The notes under the pieces are model-generated. The model was not told where the DNA came from. It did no database searches and was given only the letters and a program-made list of their open reading frames with translations. From Diphasiastrum complanatum (Eukaryota; Streptophyta; Lycopodiopsida; Lycopodiales; Lycopodiaceae), in NCBI GenBank assembly GCA_029204225.1, contig CM055099.1, forward strand, positions 45,277,489 to 45,341,488: a DNA stretch of 64,000 bases, written 5' to 3'. The translations under genes were made by a program, and so were the position numbers. This document shows, piece after piece, positions 22,633 to 33,779 of the stretch (positions are counted from its first letter, which is position 1; each line of letters opens with the position of its first letter).

Positions 22633-24633
22633 ATAATAAAGAATTCTGATTTTAAAGTTTATTTATGTTTTCACAATGATTTCATTTGCTTCAATGATAA
22701 TAAACTTAACATAAATGCCATGAATATATCCAGTGAGAACACTACAGAGTTTGAAGCCTATAATGAACTTAGGCAGAAATTCAATGATGTTTTTATAGAC
22801 CTTCTTGTAGGTTATCTACCCGAAAGGATAGTTGATCATAAAATTGAACTTATATCTGGTTCAATTCCGATCGCACAGCATCCTTATCGGATGAGTGCAT
22901 CAGAAGAGGTTGAGGTAAATAGGCAATTATTACCTGAAGAAATATGGGTACAACCTATAAGTCTCCTTGGGCATCACTAGTGGTTCTGGTGGCCAAGAAG
23001 GATGGGACTATAAGGTTTTACGTAGATTATAAGAAACTAAACAAGGTAACCATTAAGAATAGATATCCACTGGCACGGATGGATGACCTAATAGATTATC
23101 TTGGTTGTGCTAAGTACTTTACCAAGATAGATCTAAGATACACATTAGGACAGAAGATATACCAAAAACGGGTTTTCAAACTCGCTTTGGACACTACAAA
23201 ATTTTTGGCATTACCTTTTGGTCTAACCAATGCATCGGCAACTTTCCAACAAATGATGAATGATTTGTTCAAGCCATATTTGGGAAGATTCGTAGTGGTA
23301 TGATATCTTAGTGTTCATTAAGACTTTGGCGAAACATAAAGAGCATCGTAGGATTGTCTTGGACATCCTAAGAAGGGAAGAGTCTTAGTGTGAAGTGTGG
23401 ATCTTAGTGTGAAGTTTTTGCTAAGGAATTGTTCTACTTGGGGCATAAGATTTCCGAACGAGGTGTGGAGATCCAGCCCGATCGTATACATAAGGTTATT
23501 GATTGGCCTATTCTTACCATGGTTCGGGAAATCAAGTCTTTCTTGGGGTTTGTAGGATTTTTTCATCGACATAAACCCCAATTTGTTCGATTGGAATTTT
23601 CTCTTACCCAAGCCTTGGAATGCTATAAGAAGCTAAGCTGGAGGGCTAAGAGTCCATTAGTGCAGTGGATGGAGGATATGCATAATTGTTTTGAGTTGCT
23701 TAAAAAAAGTGTTACCTCAGCACCAATACTAATCATTGGTGATCCTAATAAGGCTTTTGTGGTAGGATCGATGTCAGTGATTATGCTATTGGAGCTGTTT
23801 TGATGCAGGATGGACATCTTGTTGCTTATGAAAGCAAGAAACTCAATTTTGTTCAATCTAGGTAGTGTACCTATGAGAAGGAACTGTTTGCAATTGTTCA
23901 TGCCTTAAAAATTTGGCGACATTATCTGTATGGAGCCGGATTTGAAGTTTTGACAGGTCATCACTCTTCGATATTTCTGTGATGCTAAAGATTTAAAGAA
24001 GAGACAAGCTAGATGGGCTAAGCTGATGCAAATCTTTGACTTTTCTATACGTTATTGTAAAGTAAGTCAAAATACTCTAGCGGAAACTTTGACCCGTTTA
24101 TGGGTTATTAATCAGTTATGCCTTACTGTTATGGAACCGAGGCTGTTTCAGTCTCTCCAAGGACTATATGAGTCCGATTCTTTTTTCGAAAAGTATTGGC
24201 AACAAGTACTTTCTGGAGTCGATTCAGGTATGCAAGATTTCTTGAATCAGGAAAAAACTGAATTGGATTTTGCTATTCAAAACAAGATTTTATTTCGTAA
24301 AGGCAAGGTGTGTGTACCGAAGAATGACACAGTAAGGGCCCAAATCTTGCATGAGTGTCATGATAGTCCATGCGTAGGACATCCGGGTATACAAAGAACA
24401 CCTGACTTAGTTCGACGACAATTTTTTGGTGGCCTAAGATGATAAGTCAACTAGAGGCCTATGTACTTAAATGTGCTAAGAGCCAGTTAAATAAAGCAGA
24501 GAGGCTAAAAGCTAGTGGCCTATTATATCCTTTAAATATTCCTACCGGAAAGTGGGAAAGTATATCTATGGATTTTGTGGTCAGGATTCCACGTACAGGG
24601 AAGGGGCCACGATTCAGTTTGGGTCGTTGTTGA
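22633..24633 (+). pseudogene. Gypsy-1 RT, RNase H and integrase N-terminus
   Basis: Continues the frame broken at 16387. Signatures are PERIVDHKIELISGSIPIA (before RT), WASLVVLVAKKDGTIRF, LPFGLTNASATFQQMMNDLF, then FVVV followed by TGA near 23301 where a deletion of about 8 nt has removed the start of the YxDD catalytic box. RNase H remnants (FYLGHKISERGVEIQPDRI, IKSFLGFVGFFHRH) and the integrase HHCC finger (HECHDSPCVGHPGIQRT to KCAKSQLNKAERL) follow, then the core start ESISMDFVVRIPRTGKG. Copia-B breaks it after DSVWVVVD near 24633. Confidence 0.88.
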
Positions 24634-25282
24634 TGTGAAAGATTCAACTAGTTTCATCACATTTTGCTATATTTCCATATTTGGCATTTTGAGGCCAAAA
24701 CTTGTTTTAGACTTAGAGGTTGACTTTTCAAAGTTCATTAGTCTGAATTTCATTTGAATAGACACTTTTTGAAAGTGTGGGAAAGTTAGAATGCGAGTTT
24801 GAGTAGATTCAAATTTGAATAGTTGGGTAATTGAATCTAGACCCAAAATTAGTAGGGTTAGCATTTTGGTGGGAAAGCCAAGTGGCCAAATAGGGTTTGG
24901 ACTTGTTATAAAAGGATGTAACTTGTGGAGAGAATAATCTTCTCTTTTCTCTATCTCATTTCATGCTTATACATGGTTCTCTTGGGTTCTACTATCCATT
25001 GGTGCACTGTCTTGGTGATTGCTTGCAATTCTATGTGTAGAATGATCTATAATTGCTATTTTTGGATCCACACGTCTGAAATACAATAGCTTTCTAGTTT
25101 TGTACGGAAAACAACAGTACTTTTTCATTTCACTCAATTTTGATCAAGTTCTATTGGTGTTTGCATCTCATTTTGTGTGTAGATGCTGATTTTTCTACAT
25201 TGGTGAGATTGGTAGTGTATTCCTCTTTCTAACCAAAGATCATTCAAGTAGATTGGATCTTAAGGATCTGAAATATTTTACA
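24634..25282 (+). repeat. 5' LTR of Copia-B
   Basis: Starts TGTGAAAGATTCAAC where the Gypsy-1 integrase frame is lost and ends TATTTTACA directly before the PBS. A TATA box (TTATAAAAGG) lies near 24907. Confidence 0.7.
24906..24915 (+). promoter_or_regulatory. TATA box in the Copia-B LTR
   Basis: TTATAAAAGG in the middle of the LTR, the expected place of the U3/R promoter. Confidence 0.6.
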
Positions 25283-25294
25283 TGGTATTAGAGC
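25283..25294 (+). other. Primer-binding site of Copia-B
   Basis: TGGTATTAGAGC, one mismatch from the initiator tRNA-Met complement, abutting the LTR end. Confidence 0.8.
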
Positions 25295-25880
25295 TTGTGT
25301 TTCAGGTTATGAAGGAGGAAATCAGATCTATCAATGAATTGGTGAGGATATCAAGTCTAGAGCATGCTAGAGAGGATTCTACATCAAAATCGAGTTTTTT
25401 GCTTTTGTAAATTGGTTCTTTTGTAGATAAAAACACTATATAGGTCAATATACTTGATCAATTCTGATTTTTGAATTCACATACTGGATCTGGCCGATTT
25501 TTGGATCAATGGATCAGCCTAAGTGGTGGCTTATAGATTGCATATCAAATTTTCAGCATTTGCATGTAGATTTGGAAGTCAATTTTTTGTGATTTTGTCA
25601 AAACCCTAATTTTGATTGGATATCTAGATAGTGAGGTTGATGGACTTTATTTGAGTGTGTTCCATTCTTAGGAAGTGGCAAAAGTCATTAGATTGAGGAT
25701 AGATCATAGGTTGATCAAGATTCCATGATTCTATGTGTTGATTTGCTTGGATAAGTGCTAGAAGAGAGTTTTTAAGATAGTTTCAAATCTTGGTGATTTC
25801 ATTTAAAAGCATTTGTTGTAGTTCAAAGAAGTGATTTGTGCATTGAAACAGGTTGAAAGAGAAGATCAAGTCATTGCTAC

Positions 25881-26762
25881 ATGAGAACCTCAATTGAAGT
25901 CATGTTGGAAGCCAATGATAGGCTTACCTCAAGCGACTATTCATTGTGGAAAGTGAGGATGGAGTCACTTCTTGAGATGAATGATGTTTTGGATACTGTT
26001 GTAGATTTGGAGGAGAGACCAGCAACACAACAAGATCAAGTGAGGTATGACAAGAGGGCCAAGAAGGCTCTACACATGATAAAGATGAATGTTACCAATG
26101 AACTTCTCAAGGAAGTTGGTAAGTGTACATCACCTTTGGAAGCTTGGAATTCATTGAAGAAGCTTTATGAATCCAAGTCTACTTCTAGAGTGTTGACTCT
26201 AAGAAGACAAATCTTTTCTTGTTTGCAAAAAAATGAAGAAAGTCCAAGTACTTTTGTTTTGAGAATGAAAACATCGAATGATGAGTTAGCTGGCATAGAT
26301 GAAAGCATTAAGGAAGGAGAGATTCAAGTGATTCTTAATGGCTTGTTGGATGCTCATGCTAACATTGTTCAAAGTATTGCTATTCAGAATACTTTGCCAA
26401 GTTTGATGGATCTTCAAGAGATCTTGATCAATGAGGAATATAGGCTTCAAGCAAGAAGTGGATCTACATCGACACTTCAAGAGGATGCTATGTTCACAAA
26501 GGGAAAATTCAAGGGCAAAACCAAAAGTAAGTGGTCTAAAGGGCAAGATCAAGTGGATGCTTCTTCAAGTGACAAAAACAAGGATAGATCAAAGATCAAG
26601 TGCTTCTATTGTGGCATCAAAGGACACTTTGCAAGTGAGTGCTACAAGAAGAAGAGAGATCAAGGAGACAAGCAAGGTAATCTTACTCTTGATGAGGATG
26701 GTTTGGATGTTCAAGATTCAAATGATGATGCTTTTTTTGATGTCTTCATGTATGCTTGCTAA
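25881..26762 (+). CDS. Copia-B gag (uninterrupted 293 codons)
   Basis: An unbroken UBN2-type gag. It has LTSSDYSLWKVRMESLLEM at residues 14-32, the helical core LEAWNSLKKLYESKS, FVLRMKTSNDELAGI and ILNGLLDAHANIVQSI, a basic linker, and one CCHC zinc knuckle (CFYCGIKGHFASEC) near residues 240-253. It ends at TAA 26760-26762; the upstream start ATG 25881 lies about 590 nt after the PBS. In a working element gag would be continuous with protease, whose coding region follows at once in another frame, so a frameshift has probably separated them. The protein could still be made, though the element as a whole is dead. Confidence 0.8.
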   Translation: MRTSIEVMLEANDRLTSSDYSLWKVRMESLLEMNDVLDTVVDLEERPATQQDQVRYDKRAKKALHMIKMNVTNELLKEVGKCTSPLEAWNSLKKLYESKSTSRVLTLRRQIFSCLQKNEESPSTFVLRMKTSNDELAGIDESIKEGEIQVILNGLLDAHANIVQSIAIQNTLPSLMDLQEILINEEYRLQARSGSTSTLQEDAMFTKGKFKGKTKSKWSKGQDQVDASSSDKNKDRSKIKCFYCGIKGHFASECYKKKRDQGDKQGNLTLDEDGLDVQDSNDDAFFDVFMYAC

Positions 26763-27945
26763 TGATGGAGATCTAGATCCTTGGTGGATTGATAGTGGAG
26801 CAAGTTCACACATGACCTTTCACAAAGAGTACTTCACTTCTTTGTTGGCATGTGGAGATGACAAGAGGGTGATCTACACAACCAATGATGGTGAATGTGC
26901 AATCAAAGGGATTGGCACAATTCTATTTCTCTCTCTACAAATAGGAATGTTCATTTTGAGGATGTCTTGTTTATTCCATCTATTACCAAGAATTTACTTA
27001 GTGTGAGCCAAATGCTAAGTAAAGGCCTCAAGGTGGAGTTTTATGGAGATGCTTGTTTGATCAAAAGGAAGGATGTCTTGATTGGAAAAGGTAAAAGGCA
27101 AGGGAAGTTGCTAGATGCTTGTGTTATTGCTAACCAAGTTGGATGTGTTGCAAGGGAGCATATTTCTATTCAAGAGGTTTGGCACAAAAGGATGGGACAC
27201 CTCAACTTCAAGTCATTGGAGGTAATGGCAAGGAAGAAGGTTGTGATTGGTCTTCCAAGTTCCTTAACTGATGTCAAGCATGTTTGTGAGTCTTGTGCTT
27301 TTTCTAAGTCACATAGACTACCTTATACTAGATCTATTTCTAGATCTACGAAGCCTTTTCAACTTGTACATTTGAATATTCATGGATCTACTACAATTAG
27401 CAATAGTGGAGCTAAGATGTATGTAACATTCATTGATGATTTTAGTAGATTTTATTGGATCTATCCACTATTGGGATCAAGCTTTGTTGTGTGCCAATTT
27501 TTTGTGCAATAGGTGGCCGAGTGCTATTTTGGATGGAAGGACACCTTTTGAGATGCTAATCAAGAGGAGGCCGAGTGTTAACTTTCTAAGAATCTTTGGA
27601 TGCACATGCTATGTCAACATTACCCTTGATGATAGGACCAAGGAGGATCCATCTTCAAGAAGAGGTATTTTTGTTGGATATAGTGAGGTGAGTAAAGCTT
27701 ACAAAGTTTACATTCCTTCTACTAACAAAGTGATTGTTGGTAGAGATGTCATTTTTTATGAGGGGAACATTTTAAAAGTATCTTCAAGCATGATTGATGG
27801 TAGAGTGGATGGATCTAACATTCTTGATGTTGATGAGAAGGATCCTACTTTGGATGGTGGTGATGATGGACCTTCATCAAGTCAAAGCCAAGGAGATTGC
27901 TGTAAAATCAAGTATTGGATCTGGAAAACAAAGTTTGTTCAATGA
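26763..27945 (+). pseudogene. Copia-B protease and integrase, internally deleted
   Basis: Protease site WWIDSGASSHMTF near 26780, then pre-integrase VWHKRMGHLNFKSLEVM, the CESC finger half and the integrase start VTFIDDFSRFYWIYP (27430-27465). At about 27470 the core jumps directly to the C-terminal part (AILDGRTPFEMLIKRRPSVNFLRIFGC), so the D and E catalytic region is deleted. The C-terminal GYSEVSKAYKVYIPSTNKV follows, and coding similarity ends near 27780. Confidence 0.85.
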
Positions 27946-28607
27946 CTTTGATGGTCAAGTTGAAGACCAAGAGGGTGATCTCAAAGCGCTTCAACTAGTC
28001 AAAAGGGAAGTTGGCAATTTGGATCTAGTCAAGAGCATCAAAGGAGAGGTAATTGGCAAAGATGTTATGGATCTGTTTTTGCACCTTATTTAAGATTTAA
28101 GTAAGGTCAAAGGAACAGCAAGAAAAGTGTTGTTCAAGTGTTTTGATGTTGGATTTGTACTAGCATTCTTGGCTGGTTTTGTTTATGGAAATGAAGCTAT
28201 TGGAGGTTCATTATGTCACTCATTCATGGTCAAGTCATCAAGGCTTGATGGCATCTTATGGCAAGATGGAGGTGGAGGCTCATTCATGGAGTATCATGGT
28301 GGATACATGGCAACAAAGGACAAAGGAGGAGGAGACATGCTAGCAAAAGTTGATCACTCACATTATTTTATTGGTTGCTGTATTTTTCCAGAGAGTTCAG
28401 AGTTGGAAGCATGGTGGAATCATTTCATTTACATTTTATTTGAGTCCTCATGTTCTAGTTACATCTTGATATGTAAAATTGATGTAAGAAATAGTGAAGC
28501 ATCCCAAGTGGACACTATTCTCTATATCAATTATGGTTGTTTCTATTTTGAGCATTAAGTGATCATTGAAAGGAGATCCATTCTTAGGAAGAAGATCATT
28601 CTTATGA
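27946..28607 (+). other. Unidentified insert replacing the Copia-B RT
   Basis: Where reverse transcriptase should lie, about 660 bp show no Copia motifs. A 143-codon open frame (28127-28558) begins MLFKCFDVGFVLAFLAGFV, a hydrophobic segment, and continues with Gly-rich sequence. I do not recognise it. It could be captured DNA or heavily scrambled pol. Confidence 0.4.
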
Positions 28608-28683
28608 TGGATCAAAGTTCTATAGTCAAAAACTATGCTAGGAGCAAGCATATTGAGATACAATATCATTTTGTGAGGGAGCG
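28608..28683 (+). pseudogene. Copia-B RNase H C-terminal scrap
   Basis: NYARSKHIEIQYHFVRE is the conserved Copia RNase H end, compare ARSKHIEICHHFVRE in Copia-D. It joins directly to Gypsy integrase sequence (IATGFNPFMLMYG), marking the breakpoint near 28684. Confidence 0.8.
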
Positions 28684-29085
28684 AGTCATTGCGACCGGAT
28701 TCAACCCTTTCATGCTTATGTATGGTTATCAACCGCGATCACCGATTAGTATTGGCATGAAGAACCTAGGGTGCAAGCTGCAGCTGATTTCCTTGCGGAT
28801 ATGCAAGAAATGTTACAGCTAGCTAAAGATAGCATAAGAAGTGCCCAAGACAGAGCAAGGCACTATGTTGATCTATCTCGGAAGCACAAGGTGTTCATGG
28901 TCAACGACTGGGTGTTTTTGAGGGTCCCTGGTCACTCTAGGGGCTTGAAAACTAGTAATCGTGCAAAGTTGGTGCCTAGGTATTGCGGTCCTTTTAAGGT
29001 TATCCAAGTGATAAATAAGGTCGCATACAAACTAGACCTTCCAACTAACATTGGAATTCATCATGTTTTCCACGTTAGTAACACC
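28684..29085 (+). pseudogene. Gypsy-1 integrase C-terminus
   Basis: ATGFNPFMLMYGYQPRSPI, DSIRSAQDRARHYVDLSR, WVFLRVPGHSRGLKT and IHHVFHVSNT are the typical Gypsy GPF/Y-type tail, parallel to Gypsy-2 at 50400-50000. The frame ends in unrelated sequence; no chromodomain or 3' LTR follows. Confidence 0.85.
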
Positions 29086-29397
29086 GTAAGTTATCACTTA
29101 TGGTCACCTACGAAGTAAACGAATGGCAGCTGACCAAAGGCACTGCCAAACATTGTAAGTTATCACTTACGGTCACCTACAAAGTGAACGAATGGTAGCT
29201 AACCGAAGCCTAACTACGGTCAGGCTATGGTGGCAACGGCGCCACGTTTTTACACTCCTGACGCGTACGAAGGAGATCCTTTTGTTGTACCTCTTCATGT
29301 CTTCACGATGCACTATAACCGATCTACAAATCATACACAAGGGATGTTAATGGTCTTTTAAACTGTAATTAGAATAATAAAAAGATCTTCTTACAGC

Positions 29398-29405
29398 TAT
29401 ATAAA
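29398..29405 (+). promoter_or_regulatory. TATA box in the Copia-C LTR
   Basis: TATATAAA about 720 nt before the PBS, plausible for the U3/R boundary. Confidence 0.5.
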
Positions 29406-29513
29406 CATCTGAACGACTTGAAGAGTTAAGGGTGATGGATAAAGGGTGATCAATTCAGAGATCAAATGACTAGAATGGGTCTTCAGTAGCTGACTCCTCA
29501 GAGTTAGTGATCA

Positions 29514-29539
29514 CATAGAGAGAGAGAGAGAGAGAGAGG

Positions 29540-29631
<92 letters not shown>
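29514..29631. repeat. (GA)n microsatellite in the Copia-C LTR
   Basis: About 58 GA units with one GGG interruption, downstream of the LTR TATA box and therefore in the predicted transcribed leader. Confidence 0.95.
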
Positions 29632-29634
<3 letters not shown>

Positions 29635-30125
29635 CGAACTTTAGCGATTGTCTTGAATTTGTAAGTAGGATCACACGCTTATCAGTGCAATTGCATTGTG
29701 ATCTGATTGTTGTTCTTATGAGATTAATATACAAATTCGCTATTGTTCTACATCTTTACATTCTTGTTGAATGAAACTATCTCTCACTCCTTTTACACAA
29801 ACACCATCATAAGAGAAACGTACGGCCATCTCTAACACCTAAATTAATTTTACATTCTCTTCATTTTAGGTTATCAGAATTAGAGGATTGCATGGTTGTC
29901 CAAGATGCCTAATCATTTCTGCAATCTCTCTTTCATGGCAGTCTAAGACTCCTACACTGATAATCCTTTCAATACAAAAGAACAGTTCATAATCTCCGTT
30001 CTCTAAGTAATCCACGATCCTGTTAATCATAGTCATCACTATTCTTCATAGTATTCATTGCCTTTCTTTTGTTGGTTGGAAATTCGTTCAGAAACTTCAC
30101 ACCAATTTTAATCCAATCCAACAGT

Positions 30126-30137
30126 TGATATCAGAGC
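30126..30137 (+). other. Primer-binding site of Copia-C
   Basis: TGATATCAGAGC, one mismatch from the initiator tRNA-Met complement. Confidence 0.7.
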
Positions 30138-30191
30138 ACTGGTTTATTGGATTACTAGAGTCTAGGATTCATACCAGAACTTAATACGTTC

Positions 30192-31045
30192 TTGTTCTTT
30201 AGAGCTAGTTCATTTCTGTTTGTATTATATCTCTGCTACTCGATTACTATGGAAGGTTCAACCTCAAAGATTCGCTTGATCAACAAGTTCAACGGAGATG
30301 ACTTCCACATGTGGAAGATCAAAATGAGGATGATCTTGATCAAGAAGGAGCTTTGGGGATACGTGAATGGTTCAATAGCCAAACCGACAGAACATGAACT
30401 GCTTCTAGCATGGGAAGCAAAGGATGGCAAAGCACTAGCCATCGTATCCATGAATCTAAAGGACACTCAGATTGCCCATGTATATAGTTGCACCACCTCC
30501 AAAGAAATGTGGAATATCCTAACAAGTATCTATGAGACTTCAGATGTATCGACTCATCTCTTTATGAGAAAGAAGGTCCTTACACTCAAGATGAGTGAAG
30601 GCACCTCAGTCAGCGATCATCTGAACGAATTCAAACAGTTGCTGAATCAGCTTGCTACCATAGGTCCCCTATTTTAGAAGAAGACTCAACAATGTCTCTT
30701 CTCGCTAGTCTTCCATCCTCCTATGACAACCTAGTATTGCTTTTGAGCAATACTCCTGCGTTGTCTCTCCAGAAGCTGACAGCAAGTCTATTGCAGGAAG
30801 AAGTCAGGAGAAAAAGATTATCAACAACGAGTACCAAGTCAATGACATTGTACTCTAATAAGCATCGGGCCACGAAGAAGAATTTCAAGGACAAGAAGAC
30901 AAAGGCAGAGCGGCCAGTCTCAATGCAACAATCACAGCAGCAGCACAATCAACAACAATCGTCCTAGACCAAACTCTTTTGCAGATATTGCAAAAGATCA
31001 AACCATGACATTAAGGATCAAGGCGCCAATGGTACAAGACCAATC
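30192..31045 (+). pseudogene. Copia-C gag
   Basis: The likely start is ATG 30249 (MEGSTSKIRLINKFNGDDFH). The gag core has MWKIKMRMILIKKELWGYV, TSKEMWNILTSIYETSD and VSDHLNEFKQLLNQL. The frame stops at 30675 and continues one frame over with MSLLASLPSSYDNLVLLL and a Gln-rich basic tail. A zinc knuckle reading CRYCKRSNHDIKD survives near 30985, with the last cysteine lost. Truncated near 31045 by the Copia-D LTR; pol is absent. Confidence 0.82.
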
Positions 31046-31054
31046 AAGTAGAGA

Positions 31055-31743
31055 TGCCTATTGTAAAAATTACAGCAAATAAGGATCCTAAAACACTTGA
31101 AATGATGAGGGAAACAATAGATTATGATTTCATAAGATTAGCACAAGTTGAACCATCAAAATCCATCAAAAATCTATGCTTGAACCTCACTAAATGGCCC
31201 AAATCCTTGAAGAAGGCTTCACACGTGTGAAAGTACGGCCTCCCACAGTCTGAGTACTGTACACCAGACCTACATTCAATCCTATAATCATTAGTAATCA
31301 CAAGTACTCAAACAATTATGAACATAGAGAGCAATTGCACCATTATGAGAGAAAAAACATGAAATTGCTTGATTGATTTTGGTGAGATATCATCACCTAT
31401 ATATACATGATCCATCACGGTTTTGGGCAGGTGTGAGTAGCCCTAAACCTATCCCTAATTCTAATTTTGGTGGATCTTTCATCCCTACCAAGTTAGGGTT
31501 GGAATCTTGGAGATCCCTCAACAATGCAAAAATTACCAAAAATAGCTCCTATTTTTTCTCCCTTGTATCTAAGCATAATTTGGACTCATTCCAAAGGTTC
31601 TAACACTTAGGTCTACTTGAGAACATCCTTATGAATGGAATCCTATGCTATTTGGCACGTGTAACAAGCCACATCATGACCATCTAACTATTTACAAGTC
31701 ATATGACCAAAACTAGTCAAGCTAGAATTGTGAATTTTTAACA
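31055..31743 (-). repeat. 3' LTR of Copia-D
   Basis: On the minus strand the LTR starts TGTTAAAAATTCACAATTC at 31743, right after the polypurine tract. A TATA box reads TATATATAGG near 31400. The far end is placed at about 31055 (a TG on the plus strand) where Copia-C gag stops; this end is a guess. Confidence 0.6.
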
Positions 31744-31754
31744 CTCCTCCTCAC
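31744..31754 (-). other. Polypurine tract of Copia-D
   Basis: GTGAGGAGGAG on the minus strand between the pol stop and the LTR start. Confidence 0.75.
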
Positions 31755-31757
31755 TAT

Positions 31758-33779
31758 CTAGCTTGGTTCAATCATTGCTTTACTAATCACTCCAAGTGAT
31801 GATCTGAACCTCATAAAAGGTGTCTTTTGAAGTGGTTTAGTAAGTAGATCAGCTACACATTCATTGCTTGGAACATGCTCCAAAGCAATCTCCTTGGCTT
31901 GCACCATTTCTCTCACAAAGTGATGGCATATCTCAATGTGCTTAGATCTTGCAGGGAAGATTGGGTTAGATGCAAGGTGTTGGGCTGATATATTGTCATT
32001 GTAGATGATTGGTGCCTCCTCTAAATCCATGATCTTTAGCTCCACCAATAATCTCTTGATCCAAAGTACCTCCTTTGTAGTGGTTGTCAAAGCTTTGTAC
32101 TCGGCCTCGGTTGAAGATAGAGATATAGTTTCTTGCTTTTTTGAAAGCCATGAAACCACACCTTCTCCTATGAAAGTTGAATAGGCACTTGTTGATTTCC
32201 TATCCCTCTTTTCCCCTGCAAAATCTGAATCACTAAATGCATGAAGGTTAATCACATCTCCTCTATATAGAATCCCACAATCCAATGTACCCGAGATGTA
32301 TCTTAGAATCCTCTTAGCCTTTTTCCAATGGATATTCAATGGCTTTTGCATGGATTGGCTCAACCTACATACACTAAAGCTAAGATCTGGTCTAGTTATA
32401 GTGATCCACATTAAGGAACCTATAAGTTGCCTAAACAAAGTGATGTCCATGAAGGATCTTTCATCATCTTCATTTGGCACTTTTACATCTTGCTCCATTG
32501 GTGTGTCAACACTTTTGCATACTTCCATCTTAAGCTTTTTCAAAGGACTTTGAGCATAGTTTACTTGACTTATAAAGATAAAATCAGACCCTCTAAGTAC
32601 TTCTATGCCTAAGATGAAGTGAAGGCACCCTAGATCTACCATCTTGAACTCTAAGAATAGATCTATCTTGATTTTTTCAATACCATCAACACTATTTCCA
32701 CTAATGATGATGTCATCTACATAAATGAGTAAAAGTACAATACCAACATCATCAAACTTAATGTAAAGAGCGGGATCATATTCACTTTGAACAAAAGAAA
32801 GTGAAATAAGATAGCAATGTAGTCTTGAATTCCAAGATCTCGAGGCTTGCTTCAAGCCATAGATGCTTCTTTGGAGATGGCATACTTTGTTCTCCATTCC
32901 ATGCTTGATGAACCCTTGTGGCTGCTCCATATAGATATCCTCTTCCAAAAAACCATTCAAGAAAGCATTAGAGACATCCATTTGACATAGAATCCATCCA
33001 AAATGTGATGCAAGTGCAATGATTAGCCTTATTGTGACCATCTTGGCCACGGGTGCAAAAGTTTCCTCATAGTCTATCCCTCTCTCTTGAGCATAACCTT
33101 TTGCAACTAATCTTGCTTTACGTTTGTTAACACTCCCATTTGCATTCAACTAAAGCTTGAAGACCCACTTGCATCCTATTACATTCCTTTGAGGTCTCTC
33201 AACAAGCAACAAAGTTTCATTCTCAATCAAGGCATCATACTCATCCAACATAGCTTTATACCATTCTTTGGAGTTCAATGCATCTTCAACATTAGATGGT
33301 TCTTCAAAACTAGATAAAGCATAAGAAGTGGATGAGATACCCTCAACTTGTTGTCCTTTGCCTTGATATGTGAGCCTTGATGGCTCCACTTTTGCCCTTG
33401 AAGATCTCCTTGGTGTGATAGGTGGGTTTGGTGCTTGCTCCTCCATGAGCTCCTCCTCAAAACCAAGATCTTGCTCCTCGGCCATCTTCTTCTTGATTGT
33501 TGGAGCACTTGAGCCTTCTTCAAGCATATGCATATGATGTTCATCAAAGATGACATCCCTTGAAACAACAAATTTGTTCAAGGATGGGAGATAGACTTTG
33601 TAGCCCTTGCTTGAGCTTGCATATCCAAGCATGATCCCTCTTGTGGAAGATGGATCCTCCTTGGTTCTTTTTTCCAATGGCACATGCACATAACATATAC
33701 ACCCAAAAACTTTCAAGTGATTAAGATTGGGTTTCTTTCCATACAACATCTCATAAGGAGTTTTGCCTTCAATTGCTTT
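31758..33779 (-). pseudogene. Copia-D pol: integrase C-terminus, RT and RNase H
   Basis: One minus-strand frame from about 33779 to 31758, broken only by TAG at 33152-33150. The order is integrase C-terminus (EGKTPYEMLYGKKPNLNHLK, FGCICYVH, SSTRGIMLGY), a linker, and RT with NVIGCKWVFKL, ARLVAKGYAQERGIDYEETF, QMDVSNAFLNGFLEEDIYM and an intact YVDD. RNase H follows with SDSDFAG, STEAEYKAL and ARSKHIEICHHFVRE. It is the best kept pol in the window. A CAG to TAG change would explain the stop. The element is 5'-truncated (no gag, protease or integrase core), so it cannot move on its own. Upstream of 33779 the frame is no longer Copia-like. Confidence 0.88.

Larger units (their letters stand above)
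24634..28683 (+). mobile_element. Copia-B: truncated Copia element inside Gypsy-1 integrase
   Basis: It has a 5' LTR (24634-25282), PBS, gag, protease and integrase on the plus strand, then unidentified sequence, then only the last part of RNase H (28608-28683). Gypsy-1 integrase resumes at 28684. RT, most of RNase H and the 3' LTR are missing, so no target duplication can be tested. Confidence 0.82.
14174..29085 (+). mobile_element. Gypsy-1 LTR retrotransposon, split by two Copia insertions
   Basis: A Ty3/Gypsy element on the plus strand. It has 5' LTR 14174-15139, PBS 15141, gag and protease 15404-16387, then Copia-A (16388-22627). RT, RNase H and the integrase N-terminus follow at 22633-24633, then Copia-B (24634-28683), and the integrase C-terminus at 28684-29085. 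Coding order and strand agree across both interruptions, which proves one original element. The 3' LTR is missing, cut off where the Copia-C LTR region begins near 29085. Many stops and frameshifts mark it as inactive and old. Confidence 0.85.
29086..30123 (+). repeat. 5' LTR region of Copia-C with (GA)n tract
   Basis: Sequence between the Gypsy-1 break and a PBS. It begins with two imperfect copies of GTAAGTTATCACTTAYGGTCACCTAC plus about 45 bp (29086 and 29154). It contains a TATA box (29398-29405) and a long GA tract (29514-29631) and ends CCAATCCAACA. The 5' boundary is uncertain. Confidence 0.6.
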
